Source of the DNA: Butyrivibrio sp. AE3009
GTDB lineage: Bacteria; Bacillota; Clostridia; Lachnospirales; Lachnospiraceae
Assembly: GCF_000420845.1 (NCBI RefSeq)
Contig: NZ_ATVS01000008.1
Location: forward strand, 1-64,000
Direction of reading: 5' to 3'
DNA length: 64,000 nt
Under the pieces are notes generated by a model. That model was not told where the DNA came from, did not search any database, and was given only the letters and a program-made list of their open reading frames with translations. The translations under genes were made by a program, and so were the position numbers. Below, piece after piece: positions 25,046-35,800 of the stretch (the first letter of the stretch is position 1; each line of letters begins with the position of its first letter).

Positions 25046-26530
25046 TCATGATATAGAATCCATTTTTTCCATCAGTTTCTCGAATTCTTCCACCGGCATC
25101 GGCTTATGGAAAAGATATCCCTGCATAGCATGGCAGCCAAGCTCATGAAGAAAATCAGCCTGTTCTTTTTCTTCTACACCCTCGGCGATTATGCCGGTAT
25201 TAAGATCCCTCGCCATCATGATCACATGCTTTAGGATCGTCTGTCCCATCCTGCGGTTACCGGATCCTGTGAGGAAGCGAAGATCCAGCTTGATCCTGTC
25301 GACAGGAACCTCCTTAAGCATATTAAGAGAAGAATAACCGCTTCCGAAATCATCCATTTCAACCTGAAAACCGTATTCCCTGAGCTTGGAGGTGGTATTG
25401 ATCAAAAGCTCCGCATCCTCCACATAGGCGGTTTCCGTGATCTCTATGTGAAGCTGGTCCGGAGTCAGATCATATTCCTGCACAAGATCACAGAAATACT
25501 CCGGAAGCTCTCTGTTCTTCTGAATATCAAGTCTTGATACATTAACGGATATGCATCTGTGTTTTCCCTCTTTGTTCCACCCGGCCAGATCATGGCATAC
25601 CATCTTCCAGATATAACAATCAAGGTCATAGATAATTCCCGCATCCTCCAGCGCCGGAATGAACTCTGAGGGAGGAATAAAGCCAAGGTCAGGGTTGTTC
25701 CATCTGCACAACGCTTCCGCTCCGATGATCTTGCCGCTGTCGTAGGCAATCTGGGGCTGATACCAGACCCTTAGCTCCTTGGATTTCAGAGCCAGCGGAA
25801 AACGCCCAACGATATGAACAACACGCATTCCCTTCTCCCACTGTTTGGGATTATAGAATTCATAGCCGTCCTTTTTGTTCTCATGAAGCTTTCTCTCAGC
25901 GCTTCTTGCCAGGTCGATCATTCTGTCCACATCGATATTTTCATAGTCTTCCGGCATAAGCACATAGATTCCGCTGACAATTCGAACTTTCAGGTCCTTA
26001 CCTCTGTTTACGAAAAAGTCCCGAACCGGTTCAAAGACCTGCTGTTCCTCTTTTTGCATCTTATCAAAGCCGCCTATTCTAAGAAGCAGGGCCAGATGGT
26101 CTCCCTCAAGTCTTCCTATGGCCTCCACATCTGACATAACCTCAAGGGATTTGTCCACCCAGAACTTAAGAAGTTCATTGGCGGCGTTTCTTCCCTGGCT
26201 GTCATTTATGTACTTGAAATCCATGATGTTGTTAAAAGACATCATATAAGGGATATCGGGATGTTCCCTAATAAGTTCTTCCACACGATTAACAAACCCC
26301 TTGTAGTTGTATACTCCGGTAAGATTGTCGTGGTACTGCATCTTACGGAATTTTGCTATCTGACTGAGGTGGTATTTATGCTGCCTTACGATGATCACAA
26401 CAAGAAGTACAATTATTATGAACAAGCCAATATGCAGAATTCTATCATTCCTGATAAAATCCGTTGCCCCAAAGGATTCTGTCCTCAATATGCAGTTTAT
26501 ACATGCCATTGTCTTCAAGTGAACTATCAT
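25046..26530 (-). CDS. Membrane protein with degenerate GGDEF and EAL (c-di-GMP phosphodiesterase)
   Basis: The 494-residue protein has one N-terminal membrane helix (residues about 32-49), a GGDEF-like domain (about 65-225) and an EAL domain (about 240-490). The cyclase motif is degraded to EGDHL, so diguanylate cyclase activity is unlikely. The EAL domain keeps GAEALCRW, the IEITET and DDFGSGYSSL metal and catalytic stretches, KLD and AEGVEE, so c-di-GMP hydrolysis is probable. It would lower c-di-GMP and favour motility. The start is uncertain because the ATG at 26530 sits immediately behind GAGAGG; an ATG at 26509 is the alternative. It stands alone, with the exporter promoter right behind it. 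Confidence 0.88.
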   Translation of the reverse strand: MIVHLKTMACINCILRTESFGATDFIRNDRILHIGLFIIIVLLVVIIVRQHKYHLSQIAKFRKMQYHDNLTGVYNYKGFVNRVEELIREHPDIPYMMSFNNIMDFKYINDSQGRNAANELLKFWVDKSLEVMSDVEAIGRLEGDHLALLLRIGGFDKMQKEEQQVFEPVRDFFVNRGKDLKVRIVSGIYVLMPEDYENIDVDRMIDLARSAERKLHENKKDGYEFYNPKQWEKGMRVVHIVGRFPLALKSKELRVWYQPQIAYDSGKIIGAEALCRWNNPDLGFIPPSEFIPALEDAGIIYDLDCYIWKMVCHDLAGWNKEGKHRCISVNVSRLDIQKNRELPEYFCDLVQEYDLTPDQLHIEITETAYVEDAELLINTTSKLREYGFQVEMDDFGSGYSSLNMLKEVPVDRIKLDLRFLTGSGNRRMGQTILKHVIMMARDLNTGIIAEGVEEKEQADFLHELGCHAMQGYLFHKPMPVEEFEKLMEKMDSIS

Positions 26531-26677
26531 CCTCTCGCTATAGGTGCCAATTTACCTGCACCCCCGTACAATATCTCATTATAAATTGTAACATTTTAGT
26601 ATAAAATACAGATAAACAATTGATTATTTATAGATAAAGTCCCTTTCAAATCAATTGCCATCCTGTATATTTGTAAT

Positions 26678-27304
26678 ATGGGAAATTATTCGAAAGAGGT
26701 CTTTAGAAAAATACTGCACAGCGTTGCGATAGCGCTTTTCATCGTCTGGTTGTATATGTACGACGACTGGAAAACGTCGGTATCGTATTTTGTAATTGCA
26801 GCTGTCATTGTATGCCCATTACTATTTCTGGCATCAAAAATCCCCGGAATGACAAGCTTTTTTAATGCCAGAAAACAGGGAGAGTTTAGTCTGAGCTATC
26901 TGGTGTTTGTGATAATGTACACAGTGGTAGCAACGATCTGCTGGGGCCTTATCGGAGAAAGGATGCTGGTTTTGGCCTGCGTATTAGCCTGGGGTCCCGG
27001 AGATGCCGCAGCTGCGCTTATCGGTAAAAAATACGGTAAGCACAAGATTGGTAGAAAGAAAACGAAATCCCTTGAAGGCACTATGGCAATGTTCATTTTT
27101 TCTTTACTCGGTGTTCTGATTGCTCTGTGTTTCTATGGTAAATACCCGCTACCCTGGGTGTTATTCATATCCCTGTTAACTGCAATTGTAACTGCCATCA
27201 CCGAGCTTAAGGTCCTTAGCGGCTTCGACACTTTCTTCTGCCCTGTGGCTGCCATGGCAGTATTAGTCCCTTTTGAACTTATGTTCAGATATCTAAATAT
27301 GTGA
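26678..27304 (+). CDS. Phytol/dolichol kinase-like CTP-dependent membrane kinase
   Basis: The 208-residue protein has about six membrane helices and the CTP-binding motif of the CdsA/SEC59/phytol-kinase superfamily, GDAAAALIGKKYGKHKIGRK followed by KSLEGT, near residues 108-135. Proteins of this size in bacteria are annotated as diacylglycerol/polyprenol kinases or phytol kinase-like; the actual lipid is unknown. It begins at ATG 26678 without a clear ribosome binding site. Its stop overlaps the next gene (TGATG at 27302-27306), so the two membrane proteins are translationally coupled. Confidence 0.78.
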   Translation: MGNYSKEVFRKILHSVAIALFIVWLYMYDDWKTSVSYFVIAAVIVCPLLFLASKIPGMTSFFNARKQGEFSLSYLVFVIMYTVVATICWGLIGERMLVLACVLAWGPGDAAAALIGKKYGKHKIGRKKTKSLEGTMAMFIFSLLGVLIALCFYGKYPLPWVLFISLLTAIVTAITELKVLSGFDTFFCPVAAMAVLVPFELMFRYLNM

Positions 27305-27945
27305 TGCTTATGGAAAAAGATTTGGAACGTTCAAGAAAAAAAGAAAGTGGATATCGAACCCTTTTGACATCGGTGCTACTAAGTTCACCGGGGCCATTGA
27401 TCCTGGGACTGGGCCTTACCGTTGGCAGGAGCTCAACGCAGATCTCCGATTTTGTCAGAAGAACTGCGGAACTGCTGGCTATAATTTCATCCTTCGTCGT
27501 GTTCTGTATCATCGATAAGCATAAGGATTATGATGACAAAAAGAAGGCAAGCCTTGCCCGCGGCAGCAATACTTTTGTGGGTGTGATCATGTGCATCAGT
27601 GGACTCAGCATGCTGATACTGGCCCTCACCACCGGCAGTGAAGACAAAGGAAATGTCGTTCCTGCCATGGTGATTGCTTTATCAGGAGTTATAGCCAATT
27701 CCATTTTCTGGTGGAGATACACAACTCTCTATAAGAGAAACGGAAATACTATCCTCGGCGTTCAGGGAAGGCTCTATGGCGCCAAGTCGGTGGTTGATAT
27801 CTGCGTCACTCTCAGCCTTTTGGTCGTAGCTGCGCTACCGGGGTCTGCCGTTTCCAAGTATTTCGACATCTTCGGATCGGTTCTTGTTTCCCTATATATG
27901 CTGTGGAGCGGGGTAAAAACGGTGAGGCAGCAACTAAAAATGTAA
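27304..27945 (+). CDS. CDF-like membrane protein lacking metal-site residues and C-terminal domain
   Basis: The roughly 213-residue protein has six predicted membrane helices arranged like cation diffusion facilitators, with FVRRTAELLAIISSF (second helix region) and GAKSVVDICVTLSLLVV (fifth) aligning to the CDF helices that normally carry HxxxD metal ligands. Here those His residues are missing and the usual cytoplasmic C-terminal domain is absent. It may therefore be a transporter with altered substrate or a non-transporting relative. ATG 27304 overlaps the stop of the kinase-like gene; GTG 27301 and ATG 27310 are other starts. Its 3' end overlaps aroQ by 12 nt on the opposite strand. Confidence 0.7.
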   Translation: MLMEKDLERSRKKESGYRTLLTSVLLSSPGPLILGLGLTVGRSSTQISDFVRRTAELLAIISSFVVFCIIDKHKDYDDKKKASLARGSNTFVGVIMCISGLSMLILALTTGSEDKGNVVPAMVIALSGVIANSIFWWRYTTLYKRNGNTILGVQGRLYGAKSVVDICVTLSLLVVAALPGSAVSKYFDIFGSVLVSLYMLWSGVKTVRQQLKM

Positions 27946-28362
27946 GTAATCCATAGCCTCCAGATATCCGTTAAGGCCGTGACCGTAGATCTGCTTGTCG
28001 CAGGCCGGGGCTGTTACAGAAACCTTGCGGAAGTCCTCCCTGGACTGGATGTCGGATATATGGATCTCCACCTTGGTGATATCCTCAAGGCACTTAAGCG
28101 CATCATGGATAGCATAGCTGTAGTGGGTGTAGGCACCGGGATTGATGACAATCCCCTCTGTGCCGTCGCTGTAGGCAGCCTGAAGCCTGTCGATGATGGC
28201 GCCCTCATGATTGGACTGGTAGAGCTCAACTTCATCGCCGTCCTTCTCTGCCTTTTCTTTGATCATATTGCAAAGGTAATCATAGTCCTGATTGCCATAT
28301 ACAGCCTTCTCTCTAATGCCAAGAAAGTTTAAGTTAGGACCGTTTATCACTAAAATCTTCAT
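27934..28362 (-). CDS. aroQ: 3-dehydroquinate dehydratase, type II
   Basis: AroQ converts 3-dehydroquinate to 3-dehydroshikimate in the shikimate pathway. The 142-residue product has the type II hallmarks NGPNLNFLGIREKAVYG (catalytic Arg and Tyr), NPGAYTHYSYAIHDAL and EIHISDIQSREDFRK with the catalytic His in GHGLNGY/HISD context. It is the last gene of purL-carA-carB-aroQ, 10 nt behind carB. That placement is unusual since other shikimate genes are not in the window. The 3' end overlaps the CDF-like gene by 12 nt. Confidence 0.95.
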   Translation of the reverse strand: MKILVINGPNLNFLGIREKAVYGNQDYDYLCNMIKEKAEKDGDEVELYQSNHEGAIIDRLQAAYSDGTEGIVINPGAYTHYSYAIHDALKCLEDITKVEIHISDIQSREDFRKVSVTAPACDKQIYGHGLNGYLEAMDYLHF

Positions 28363-28372
28363 GAATTCTTCC

Positions 28373-31300
28373 TCAAATTCTTGCGATGTCTACAAGCTGC
28401 AGTGTCTCCTCAGTACTCTCATTCTCAAGGCTGGTTACCAGTGCTCTTGCTGTATCAAGGGCTGTGATAACATTAACCCCGGTCTCAATGGCTGTACGGC
28501 GGATAAGGAAACCGTCACGGCTCTTGTCACGACCCTGAGTAGGAGTGTCGATAACAAGGTCTATCTTATGTCCCAGGATAAGGTCGATGACCGTAGGTGA
28601 TTCCTGGCTGATACGGTTGATCTTACGAGCCTTGACACCGTTGTCTGTAAGAGTGTCACAGGTAGATCTTGTGGCATAGATGATGTATCCCAGCTTCTCG
28701 AATCTGCGGGCGATGTCGATGATCTCGCCCTTGTCGGAATCTTTTACGGTAATGATCATCTGCTTGTACTTGGGAAGGTTGATACCTGCGCCAAGAAAAG
28801 CCTTGTAGAGAGCCTCATTGAAGCTCTTGCTGATTCCAAGACACTCACCGGTACTCTTCATCTCAGGTCCGAGGCTGATCTCAGCGCCTCTGATCTTCTC
28901 GAAGGAGAATACAGGCATCTTGATAGCAACATACCCTGCCTCAGGCTGAAGTCCGGGTGTGTAGCCAAGGTCCTTAAGTTTCTTGCCCATCATAACCTCT
29001 GCTGCCAGATCAACGATAGGAATACCGGTTACCTTGCTGATATAAGGAACGGTTCTTGAGGATCTGGGATTGGCCTCGATGATATATACCTCATCGCCCA
29101 CTGCGATGAACTGTACGTTGATAAGTCCGATTACATGAAGAGCCTTGGCTAGTCTCTTTGTATACTCGGCGATGGTCTCCTTTACCTTGTCGGAAAGGGA
29201 CTGGGCAGGATATACGGAGATGGAGTCGCCGGAGTGGATTCCTGATCTCTCGATATGCTCCATGATACCTGGAATTACGATGTCCTCGCCGTCACAAACC
29301 GCATCAACCTCAGTCTCGATTCCCTGAAGATACTTATCTACAAGGATAGGGTGATCCTGAGCAATTCTGTTGATGATATTCATGAACTCTTCTATCTCTT
29401 CGTCAGAAAGGGCAATCTGCATACCCTGTCCTCCAAGAACATAGGAAGGTCTTACAAGTACGGGATAGCCCAGGCGATTAGCAACTTCCTTGGCTTCCTC
29501 TGCAGTATAAACCGTAGCACCCTGAGCACGCTTTATCTGAGTCTGTTCGAGGATCTGGTCAAAGATCTCTCTGTCCTCAGCTGCGTCTACATCCTTGGCA
29601 TCGGTTCCGTAGATCTTAACGCCCATCTTCATGAGATCCTGAGTGAGCTTGATGGCTGTCTGACCACCGAACTGAACAACAGCTCCGTCGGGCTTCTCAA
29701 GTCTTACGATGTTCTCAACATCCTCGGGAGTAAGAGGCTCAAAATAGAGCTTGTCCGCAATGTCAAAGTCTGTACTTACAGTCTCGGGGTTGTTATTGAT
29801 GATAATGGTCTCAAAACCGGCTTTCTTAAATGCCCAGGTTGCGTGAACTGAGCAATAGTCGAATTCGATACCCTGTCCGATGCGGATGGGGCCGGATCCA
29901 AGAACCAGGATTTTCTTCTTATCACTGCCTGCCTTAAGTCCTGCTTCATCCTCCTCATTCTCATCTCCGTATACGGAATAGTAGTAAGGAGTTTCGGCTT
30001 CAAACTCTGCAGCGCAGGTATCAACCAGCTTGTAAGCTGCCTTTATTCCATAGAAATCTCTGAGTGCCTTGATGGTCTCCACAGAAAATCTGGTAAGTCT
30101 GCTGATTACCTTGTCGGGATACTCAAGCTTCTTGGCAGCAAGAAGTGTTTCGAAACTGATGATCTTCTTGGCTTCATCGTACTCTGATACGTTCTCCTCA
30201 GATACCTTATGACGGGCGATGGTGCTCTTTTCGCCAAGTCTTAAGAGTTTGAGTTCCATCTTAACCAGTGAGTGGATCTTGTCGATGAACCAGAGATCTA
30301 TCATGGTGATGTCATGGATCTCCTCATGGCTCATGCCTCTTCTCAGGGCCTCAGCAATTACCCAGATTCTCTGATCGTCAACTACCTTAAGTCTTGCTGA
30401 CAGCTCTTCATCATCAAGTTCTGAGAAATCATAGCTTGTAAGGCAGTCCACATGCTGCTCCAGTGAGCGAATAGCCTTCATCATCGCACCTTCGAAATTG
30501 GTGCAGATACTCATTACTTCGCCGGTGGCCTTCATCTGTGTTGTAAGGGTTCTCTTAGCGGTAATGAATTTATCAAAGGGAAGACGAGGGAACTTAACTA
30601 CGCAGTAGTCCAATGTAGGTTCAAAGCTTGCGTAGGTCTTGCCTGTAATTGCATTCTTGATCTCGTCCAGTGTATATCCAAGAGCAATCTTGGCTGCAAC
30701 CTTGGCAATGGGATATCCCGTAGCCTTGGAAGCAAGGGCCGATGAACGGCTAACTCTTGGGTTAACCTCGATAACGCAGTACTCAAAGCTTGTGGGATGC
30801 AGGGCAAACTGTACGTTACAGCCGCCGGTGATCTGCAGCTCATCGATGATGTTAAGGGCTGCGCTACGAAGCATCTGATATTCTTTGTCAGAAAGAGTCT
30901 GTGAAGGAGCCACAACGATGGAGTCACCTGTATGAACACCAACAGGGTCGATATTCTCCATGTTGCAGACTGTGATGCAGTTACCTGCAGAGTCTCTCAT
31001 TACCTCATACTCGATTTCCTTCCAGCCTGCGATGCAGCGCTCAACAAGAACCTCGTTGGCACGGGAAAGTCTGAGTCCATTCTCAAGAATCTCCTCACAC
31101 TCAGCCTGATTGTGCGCGATACCGCCGCCGGAGCCTCCCAGTGTAAAGGCGGGACGAAGTACCACAGGGTAGCCGATCTTCTGAGCAAAAGCAACACCGT
31201 CCTGAACGTTATGCACTACCAGTGATGCTGCGCAGGGCTCACCGATCTTCTCCATGGTGTCCTTGAATTCCTGTCTATCCTCAGCCTTTCTGATGGTCTC

Positions 31301-31660
31301 AGCTGTGGTTCCAAGGAGCCTTACATTATGGCTCTTCAAAAAGCCTGATTCATCCAGCTCCATACCAAGGTTAAGTCCGGCCTGACCTCCCAGGGTTGGA
31401 AGGATTGAGTCGGGCTTTTCTTTTTCAATTATCTGCTCAAGGACCTTGACTGTAAGAGGCTCGATATAAACCTCATCAGCGATGTCCTTATCTGTCATGA
31501 TGGTAGCGGGGTTGGAGTTAACAAGAACTACCTCTATCCCCTCTTCCTTAAGTGAACGGCAGGCCTGGGTTCCCGCATAGTCAAACTCTGCAGCCTGTCC
31601 GATTACGATAGGTCCGGAACCGATAACCAGAACCTTTTTTACATCCTTATTCTTTGGCAT
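28373..31660 (-). CDS. carB: Carbamoyl-phosphate synthase large subunit
   Basis: CarB builds carbamoyl phosphate from bicarbonate, ammonia and two ATP for arginine and pyrimidine synthesis. The 1095-residue protein shows the internal duplication of the family: two ATP-grasp halves, each beginning VLVIGSGPIVIGQAAEFDYA and ILVLGSGPIRIGQGIEFDYC, with VIEVNPRVSRSSALASKATG and IIEANPRSSRTVPYISKVTG. A C-terminal MGS-like regulatory domain (about residues 940-1095) binds allosteric effectors such as UMP or ornithine in known relatives. The ATG overlaps the carA stop (TGATG), so both subunits are co-translated. Confidence 0.97.
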   Translation of the reverse strand: MPKNKDVKKVLVIGSGPIVIGQAAEFDYAGTQACRSLKEEGIEVVLVNSNPATIMTDKDIADEVYIEPLTVKVLEQIIEKEKPDSILPTLGGQAGLNLGMELDESGFLKSHNVRLLGTTAETIRKAEDRQEFKDTMEKIGEPCAASLVVHNVQDGVAFAQKIGYPVVLRPAFTLGGSGGGIAHNQAECEEILENGLRLSRANEVLVERCIAGWKEIEYEVMRDSAGNCITVCNMENIDPVGVHTGDSIVVAPSQTLSDKEYQMLRSAALNIIDELQITGGCNVQFALHPTSFEYCVIEVNPRVSRSSALASKATGYPIAKVAAKIALGYTLDEIKNAITGKTYASFEPTLDYCVVKFPRLPFDKFITAKRTLTTQMKATGEVMSICTNFEGAMMKAIRSLEQHVDCLTSYDFSELDDEELSARLKVVDDQRIWVIAEALRRGMSHEEIHDITMIDLWFIDKIHSLVKMELKLLRLGEKSTIARHKVSEENVSEYDEAKKIISFETLLAAKKLEYPDKVISRLTRFSVETIKALRDFYGIKAAYKLVDTCAAEFEAETPYYYSVYGDENEEDEAGLKAGSDKKKILVLGSGPIRIGQGIEFDYCSVHATWAFKKAGFETIIINNNPETVSTDFDIADKLYFEPLTPEDVENIVRLEKPDGAVVQFGGQTAIKLTQDLMKMGVKIYGTDAKDVDAAEDREIFDQILEQTQIKRAQGATVYTAEEAKEVANRLGYPVLVRPSYVLGGQGMQIALSDEEIEEFMNIINRIAQDHPILVDKYLQGIETEVDAVCDGEDIVIPGIMEHIERSGIHSGDSISVYPAQSLSDKVKETIAEYTKRLAKALHVIGLINVQFIAVGDEVYIIEANPRSSRTVPYISKVTGIPIVDLAAEVMMGKKLKDLGYTPGLQPEAGYVAIKMPVFSFEKIRGAEISLGPEMKSTGECLGISKSFNEALYKAFLGAGINLPKYKQMIITVKDSDKGEIIDIARRFEKLGYIIYATRSTCDTLTDNGVKARKINRISQESPTVIDLILGHKIDLVIDTPTQGRDKSRDGFLIRRTAIETGVNVITALDTARALVTSLENESTEETLQLVDIARI

Positions 31661-32871
31661 CAGTTCTTACCTCCCTTTTTAATCATATCTATGAATCTGT
31701 CAAATAAGTAGCTGGAATCCTGAGGTCCGGGGCATGCCTCGGGATGGAACTGAACGGTGAAAATGTTCTTTCCCACATAAGAAAGTCCCTCGTTGGTTCC
31801 GTCGTTGACATTTATAAATGCAGGCTCAGCTATTGTTTTGTCCAGCTTCTCCATATTTACCACATAGCCGTGGTTCTGTGAGGAGATATATACTCTGCCG
31901 GTCTGAAGATCCTTAACCGGGTGGTTTCCTCCCCTGTGGCCATACTTCATCTTGTAGGTGTCAGCTCCTGTAGCCAGGGCCATCAGCTGATGTCCAAGGC
32001 AGATTGCAAAAATGGTGGTGTCGCTGTCGTAGAGCTTCTTGATCTCCCTGATAACACCGGGGCAGTCCTTGGGGTCGCCGGGGCCATTGGAAAGCATGAT
32101 TCCGTCGGGAGCATCCGCAAGGATCTCCTCTGCTGTAGTATTCGCAGGGTATATAGTCACATCGCAGCCTCTTGCGGCAAGAGAATCAGCAATGTTCTTC
32201 TTGGCTCCAAGATCAAGAAGAGCTACCTTAAGTCCTTTGCCGTTAAGGCTCTTAACGATGGAAGGTCTCTTCTCTCTCTTAGTCTTATCGCCTGCAAGGC
32301 ATGCTTCATAATCCTCTTTGTTAAAAGAGGCGCTGCCTGATAAAGGTCCGTTCTCCTCAAGATCCTGCGTCCCTTTAAGGAACTTCTTTTCCTTGCAGGT
32401 AACCTTGCTGACAACATCACCTGTCGTGTAGGCATGGAGCTTGTCCTTAACATCCTCGAACTTAAGGTTCTCATTGGTGGTGATCATGCCGTTCATGGTG
32501 CCCTTTTCACGAAGAAGTCTTACAAGTTTTCTTGTATCGATTCCTGCAATTCCCGGAACCTCGTACTTCTCAAGGAATTCCTGAAGTGTCATATCGCAGC
32601 GGAAATTGGATGCAACATGTGACAGCTCCCTGACAATAATGCCATCAACCCAGGGTCTCTCTGATTCCATGTCATCTAAACAAACACCGTAATTTCCTAT
32701 AAGAGGATATGTCATACATACCGCCTGTCCCGCATAGGACGGGTCTGTAAACACTTCTGTGTATCCGGCCATGGAGGTATTAAAAACGATCTCGCTGACA
32801 ATATCCTTGTCAGCACCGATATGCTTACCCTCGAAGATCGTTCCATCCTCCAATATCAAAAATGCTTTCAT
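31660..32871 (-). CDS. carA: Carbamoyl-phosphate synthase small subunit (glutaminase)
   Basis: CarA hydrolyses glutamine and feeds ammonia to CarB. The 403-residue protein has the N-terminal CarA domain (AFLILEDGTIFEGKHIGADK) and a class I glutaminase domain with nucleophile cysteine in FAICLGHQLMALATG, and the His/Glu pair in HPEACPGP. The stretch between residues 150 and 200 (KEKKFLKGTQDLEENGPLSG and following) is longer than in Escherichia coli, which accounts for the length. It begins 26 nt behind the purL stop and its own stop overlaps carB. GGAGG lies before ATG 32871. Confidence 0.97.
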   Translation of the reverse strand: MKAFLILEDGTIFEGKHIGADKDIVSEIVFNTSMAGYTEVFTDPSYAGQAVCMTYPLIGNYGVCLDDMESERPWVDGIIVRELSHVASNFRCDMTLQEFLEKYEVPGIAGIDTRKLVRLLREKGTMNGMITTNENLKFEDVKDKLHAYTTGDVVSKVTCKEKKFLKGTQDLEENGPLSGSASFNKEDYEACLAGDKTKREKRPSIVKSLNGKGLKVALLDLGAKKNIADSLAARGCDVTIYPANTTAEEILADAPDGIMLSNGPGDPKDCPGVIREIKKLYDSDTTIFAICLGHQLMALATGADTYKMKYGHRGGNHPVKDLQTGRVYISSQNHGYVVNMEKLDKTIAEPAFINVNDGTNEGLSYVGKNIFTVQFHPEACPGPQDSSYLFDRFIDMIKKGGKN

Positions 32872-32897
32872 AAATCTCCTCCGTTACGTAATCTTAA

Positions 32898-35800
32898 TTA
32901 CTTGAAGTACTTAACACCTGACTCGAAGATCTTAAGGTCCTGTTCTCCGAAGATGTTAACTGCTACGCCGTCGCCGCGACGCTCTGAGTGTGCCATTTTA
33001 CCAAGGCATCTTCCGTCAGGAGAAAGGATACCCTCAACTGCCATGTAGGAGCCGTTGATATTCCACTCATCATCCATTGTTACATTGCCCTCAAGGTCGC
33101 AGTACTGGGTTGCGATCTGGCCATTTGCAAAGAGCTTCTTAAGAACATCTTCCGGGGCAACGAATCTTCCCTCACCGTGGGATGCGGGATTGGTGTATAC
33201 TCCGCCAAGCTGTGCACCTGCAAGCCAGGGTGAATTGTTGGATACAACCTTGATGTATGCCATCTTAGAGATATGTCTTCCGATGGTGTTATAGGTAAGG
33301 GTAGGTGAATTCTCATCCTGACCCGTAATCTGTCCGTTAGGTACAAGGCCCAGCTTGATCATAGCCTGGAAGCCGTTGCAGATACCCAGGGCAAGACCAT
33401 CTCTGTTATGAAGAAGGTCTTCGACGGCACCTTTGATCTCCTCGTTCTGGAAGGCGGTTGCGAAGAACTTGGCACTTCCGTCAGGCTCATCACCTGCGGA
33501 GAATCCGCCGGGGAACATGATGATCTGGGCATCATTTATAGCCTTCTTAAACTCAGCTACAGACTCTGTAATATCCTGAGCATTTCTGTTTCTGAAGATC
33601 TTGATATTTACGTTGGCTCCTGCCCTCTGGAAGGCCTGTGCACTGTCGTACTCACAGTTAGATCCCGGGAATACCGGGATAAATACTGTAGGCTTGGCAA
33701 CCTTGTTCTTACATACATAGATGCTGTCTGCCTTGTAGAGACCGCTCTCGACAGGAGTCTTCTCTGCATTAACCGTTGAATGGAATACCTTCTCAAGCTT
33801 GCCCTTCCAGCTTGCAAGAGCTTCTTCCATGGTAAGTGTCATGCCTGCTGCCTCGAATGCAGCCTTATCTGTAACCTCACCGATTTCTCTGCTGCCGGTG
33901 GTCTTAAGAACCTCTGCCAGCTTATCTGCAGGAACCTCAGCGATGATGTCTGCCATATCGTTGGTAAAGAGTTCCTCAGCCTTGATAGAATCAGCGATCT
34001 TAACTCCAAGGCCGTTACCGAAGGCCATCTTGCTGACTGCAGCAGCGATTCCGTAGGCATCCTCAGCATAAGCTGATACGATAACTCCCTTTGCCATAAG
34101 CTCGTGGATCTCTCCGTAGAGTTTCATGATCTTCTCATAATCGGGAAGGTCGAACTCGTCCTTGGCAATCTTGAACTGAACCAGCTTGTTACCTGCCTTC
34201 TTAAGCTCAGGTGTAACAACATCCTTGAGGCTTGCCACATCTACAGCAAAAGATACAAGTGTAGGAGGAACATTTATCTCATTGAAGGACCCGGACATTG
34301 AATCCTTACCGCCGATGGATGCGATACCGAACTTCATCTGAGCATCGAAAGCACCGAGAAGTGCGGTGAAAGGCTGACTCCAACGTGTGGGATCCTCAGT
34401 CATTCTCTTAAAGTACTCCTGGAAGGTGAAGTGAAGCTTCCTGTAATCTCCGCCTGCCGCAACGATTCTTGCTACAGACTCTGTTACTGCGAAGGCTGCA
34501 CCATGGTATGGGCTCCAGCTTGAAAGATAAGGATCAAAGCCGTAGCTCATCATTGTAACTGTATCTGTCTTACCTGATAAAACAGGGAGCTTGGCGATCA
34601 TTGTCTGGGTCTCTGTAAGCTGGTACTTACCACCGTAAGGCATAACTACTGTGCCTGCACCGATGGAGGAGTCGAACATCTCAACAAGGCCCTTCTGTGA
34701 GCATACGTTAAGGTCCTCAAGTTCACCCAGCCATGCAGCCTTGGCATCACCGTCAGCCAGTGCCTTGGCAGCGCTCTCTGATGCGATCTTGTCAAAATAG
34801 TTGTCTTTCCTATCAGGGATCTCAACCTTGACCTGAGTCTCCTGATGAGCTCCGTTGGTATCAAGGAAAGCTCTCTTAATATCTACGATTTTCTTGCCTC
34901 TCCAGTTAAGGACAAGTCTTGGCTCCTCGGTAACAACCGCTACCTTAACAGCCTCCAGGTTCTCCTCTGCAGCATATGCAAGGAACTGCTCAGCATCCTT
35001 GGGTGCAACTACTACTGCCATTCTCTCCTGTGACTCGGAGATTGCAAGCTCTGTTCCGTCAAGACCTGCATACTTCTTGGGCACAAGGTCAAGGTTAATA
35101 TCAAGACCGGGAGCCAGCTCACCGATTGCTACGGATACACCGCCGGCACCAAAGTCGTTACATTTCTTGATAAGTTCTGAAACCTCAGGTCTTCTGAAGA
35201 GCCTCTGAAGCTTTCTCTCTGTGGGTGCGTTACCCTTCTGAACCTCAGCTCCGCAGCTTGTAAGAGACTTGGAATCATGAGCCTTGGAGGAACCTGTTGC
35301 TCCGCCGCAGCCATCGCGTCCTGTTCTTCCTCCCAGGAGGATAATGATATCACCGGGATCTGCACTCTCTCTGATAACGTGTTCCTGAGGAGCTGCGCCC
35401 ATGACAGCACCAATCTCCATTCTCTTGGCAACGTAACCGGGATGGTATACTTCCTTGACATAACCTGTAGCAAGACCGATCTGGTTACCGTAGGAGGAAT
35501 AACCTGCAGCAGCGCCTCTAACCAGCTTTTTCTGTGAGAGCTTGCCCTTCATGGTCTCAGATACGGGAACTGTAGGATCGGCTGCGCCAGTTACACGCAT
35601 TGCCTGATATACATAGCCTCTTCCTGACAGCGGATCTCTGATAGCTCCGCCAAGGCAGGTGGCAGCGCCACCGAAAGGCTCAATCTCTGTGGGATGGTTG
35701 TGGGTCTCATTCTTGAAGAACACAAGCCAGTTCTCAGTCTCAGGTCCCTTGCCGTAGTCAACTTCAACAGGTACAACAACTGTGCAGGCATTGTTCTCCT

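Noticed and set aside
25046-26530. Active diguanylate cyclase
   Set aside because: The GGDEF motif is degraded to EGDHL, so only the EAL activity is proposed.
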